Below, one piece after another: positions 36,154 through 36,551 of a stretch of DNA of 36,551 bases; positions within the stretch are counted from its first letter, which is position 1; each line of letters starts with the position of its first letter. The position numbers and the translations under genes were made by a program. Below the pieces are notes generated by a model that searched no databases, had not been told where the DNA came from, and saw nothing but the letters and a program-made list of their open reading frames with translations. The DNA lies in the NCBI GenBank assembly GCA_017544545.1, contig JAFYDY010000007.1, positions 1 to 36,551 of the forward strand. The letters are read 5' to 3'. This DNA comes from a bacterium. Lineage in GTDB: Bacteria > Cyanobacteriota > Vampirovibrionia > Gastranaerophilales > Gastranaerophilaceae.

Positions 36154-36551
36154 TTTATTTCACCTCTTGTTTTCAAGGTTTCCATTTTGTCTTCTGGTTC
36201 AAGTGTTTTTATCAAAATCAGATTATAACTCACAAAAAAATGCAGCACATCATCGACAATTTCATAATGCATTCCTAATCCACGTACTAAATCATTGTCT
36301 ACGCTGATATATTCGAGTGCGTCATATAAAATATCAGCTACACGCCTAAAATCATTTTTAGGCTCATTTTCGTTGGTGAAAAAGTGGATATCAAATAAAT
36401 TTTCTAGCCGATAGCGTCTTGAAACTATTTGCTGCATGCTAGATTGCAAAAGTTCAACATAAAAACAAGGGGGATTGAGAAATTGCTCGACGTTTTCAGT
36501 GTAGATTTTATAATCTAGCCCAAACGTCTCAAAAAGTTTTTGGCTGATGCC
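36150..36551 (-). CDS. Tail terminator-like protein (window-truncated at its 5' end; full gene continues into 1-162)
   Basis: This copy runs off the right edge and lacks only the first few codons, which are present at 142-162. The complete product is 140 residues. The C-terminal half includes YDALEYIS and a run of alternating hydrophobic residues typical of the small alpha/beta tail-completion proteins. The stop overlaps the start of the next small gene (36153) in an ATGA arrangement. The role, joining head connector to tail tube, is inferred from its place in the structural operon: gp10-like, this gene, small protein, sheath, tube. Confidence 0.75.
   Translation of the reverse strand, partial: GISQKLFETFGLDYKIYTENVEQFLNPPCFYVELLQSSMQQIVSRRYRLENLFDIHFFTNENEPKNDFRRVADILYDALEYISVDNDLVRGLGMHYEIVDDVLHFFVSYNLILIKTLEPEDKMETLKTRGEIK
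36411..36551. repeat. Terminal overlap of a circular contig (right copy)
   Basis: Second copy of bases 1-141, identical throughout. It contains the 5' half of the tail-terminator gene. It carries no repeat structure of its own. Confidence 0.93.

Noticed and set aside
1-36551. Integrase, transposase, attP or tRNA genes
   Set aside because: None could be recognised in any frame or by structure; their absence supports the episomal interpretation but rests on reading alone.

Overview
The window is one complete circular genome of about 36.4 kb opened at an arbitrary point: its first 141 bases recur as its last 141 (1-141 = 36411-36551), and a tail-terminator gene runs uninterrupted across the join. 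The DNA is AT-rich, genes are tightly packed with strong AGGAGG-type ribosome binding sites and frequent TTG/GTG starts, and the virion genes are SPP1-like (terminase, portal, minor head) plus PBSX/Xkd-like (contractile tail). This points to a myovirus of a low-GC Bacillota host, possibly a gut anaerobe; the exact host cannot be read from the sequence.

The key inference is that this is a phage-plasmid. No integrase, transposase or recognisable attachment site is present. Instead there is a theta-type plasmid replicon at 18.4-20.5 kb: a Rep_3 initiator, a DUF536-like coiled-coil partner, five perfectly spaced 22-bp iterons, DnaA boxes and an AT-rich tandem repeat. A HicAB toxin-antitoxin pair sits beside the origin. 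No ParA/ParM-type partition gene is seen.

Layout (nearly everything is on the minus strand, so transcription runs from high to low coordinates). 36.4 to 22.3 kb: tail sheath, tube, chaperone with a -1 frameshift, tape measure, baseplate, fibres, a phi LC3-type holin and a RibB-like enzyme. 21.9-21.2 kb: amidase endolysin with an internal start for its C-terminal domain. 21.2-18.4 kb: hicAB and the plasmid replicon. 18.3-17.7 kb: XRE repressor divergent from the early promoter. 17.8 to 9.2 kb: early genes (antirepressor, Gp157, ERF, ankyrin, SSB, replisome organiser, DUF1599, DUF1064, a six-repeat Myb/SANT-like protein, ArpU/DUF1492-like late regulator). 8.8-8.0 kb: two unknown genes. 7.9 to 0 kb and across the join: terminase, portal, scaffold, capsid and connector genes.

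Scattered between the phage genes are four compact loci that look like type I toxin-antitoxin modules (about 8.8-9.2, 22.0-22.3, 24.8-25.1 and 30.5-30.8 kb). Each has a tiny hydrophobic peptide gene, a convergent small-RNA promoter, an intrinsic terminator shared or overlapping with the peptide transcript, and 5'/3' complementarity able to lock the peptide mRNA; three of them also have a hairpin that hides the ribosome binding site. The 30.5-kb locus closely copies the par/Fst layout of plasmid pAD1. Together with HicAB this would give an episomal prophage up to five addiction systems in place of partition. This is the most distinctive feature of the window; none of it has been tested beyond reading the sequence.
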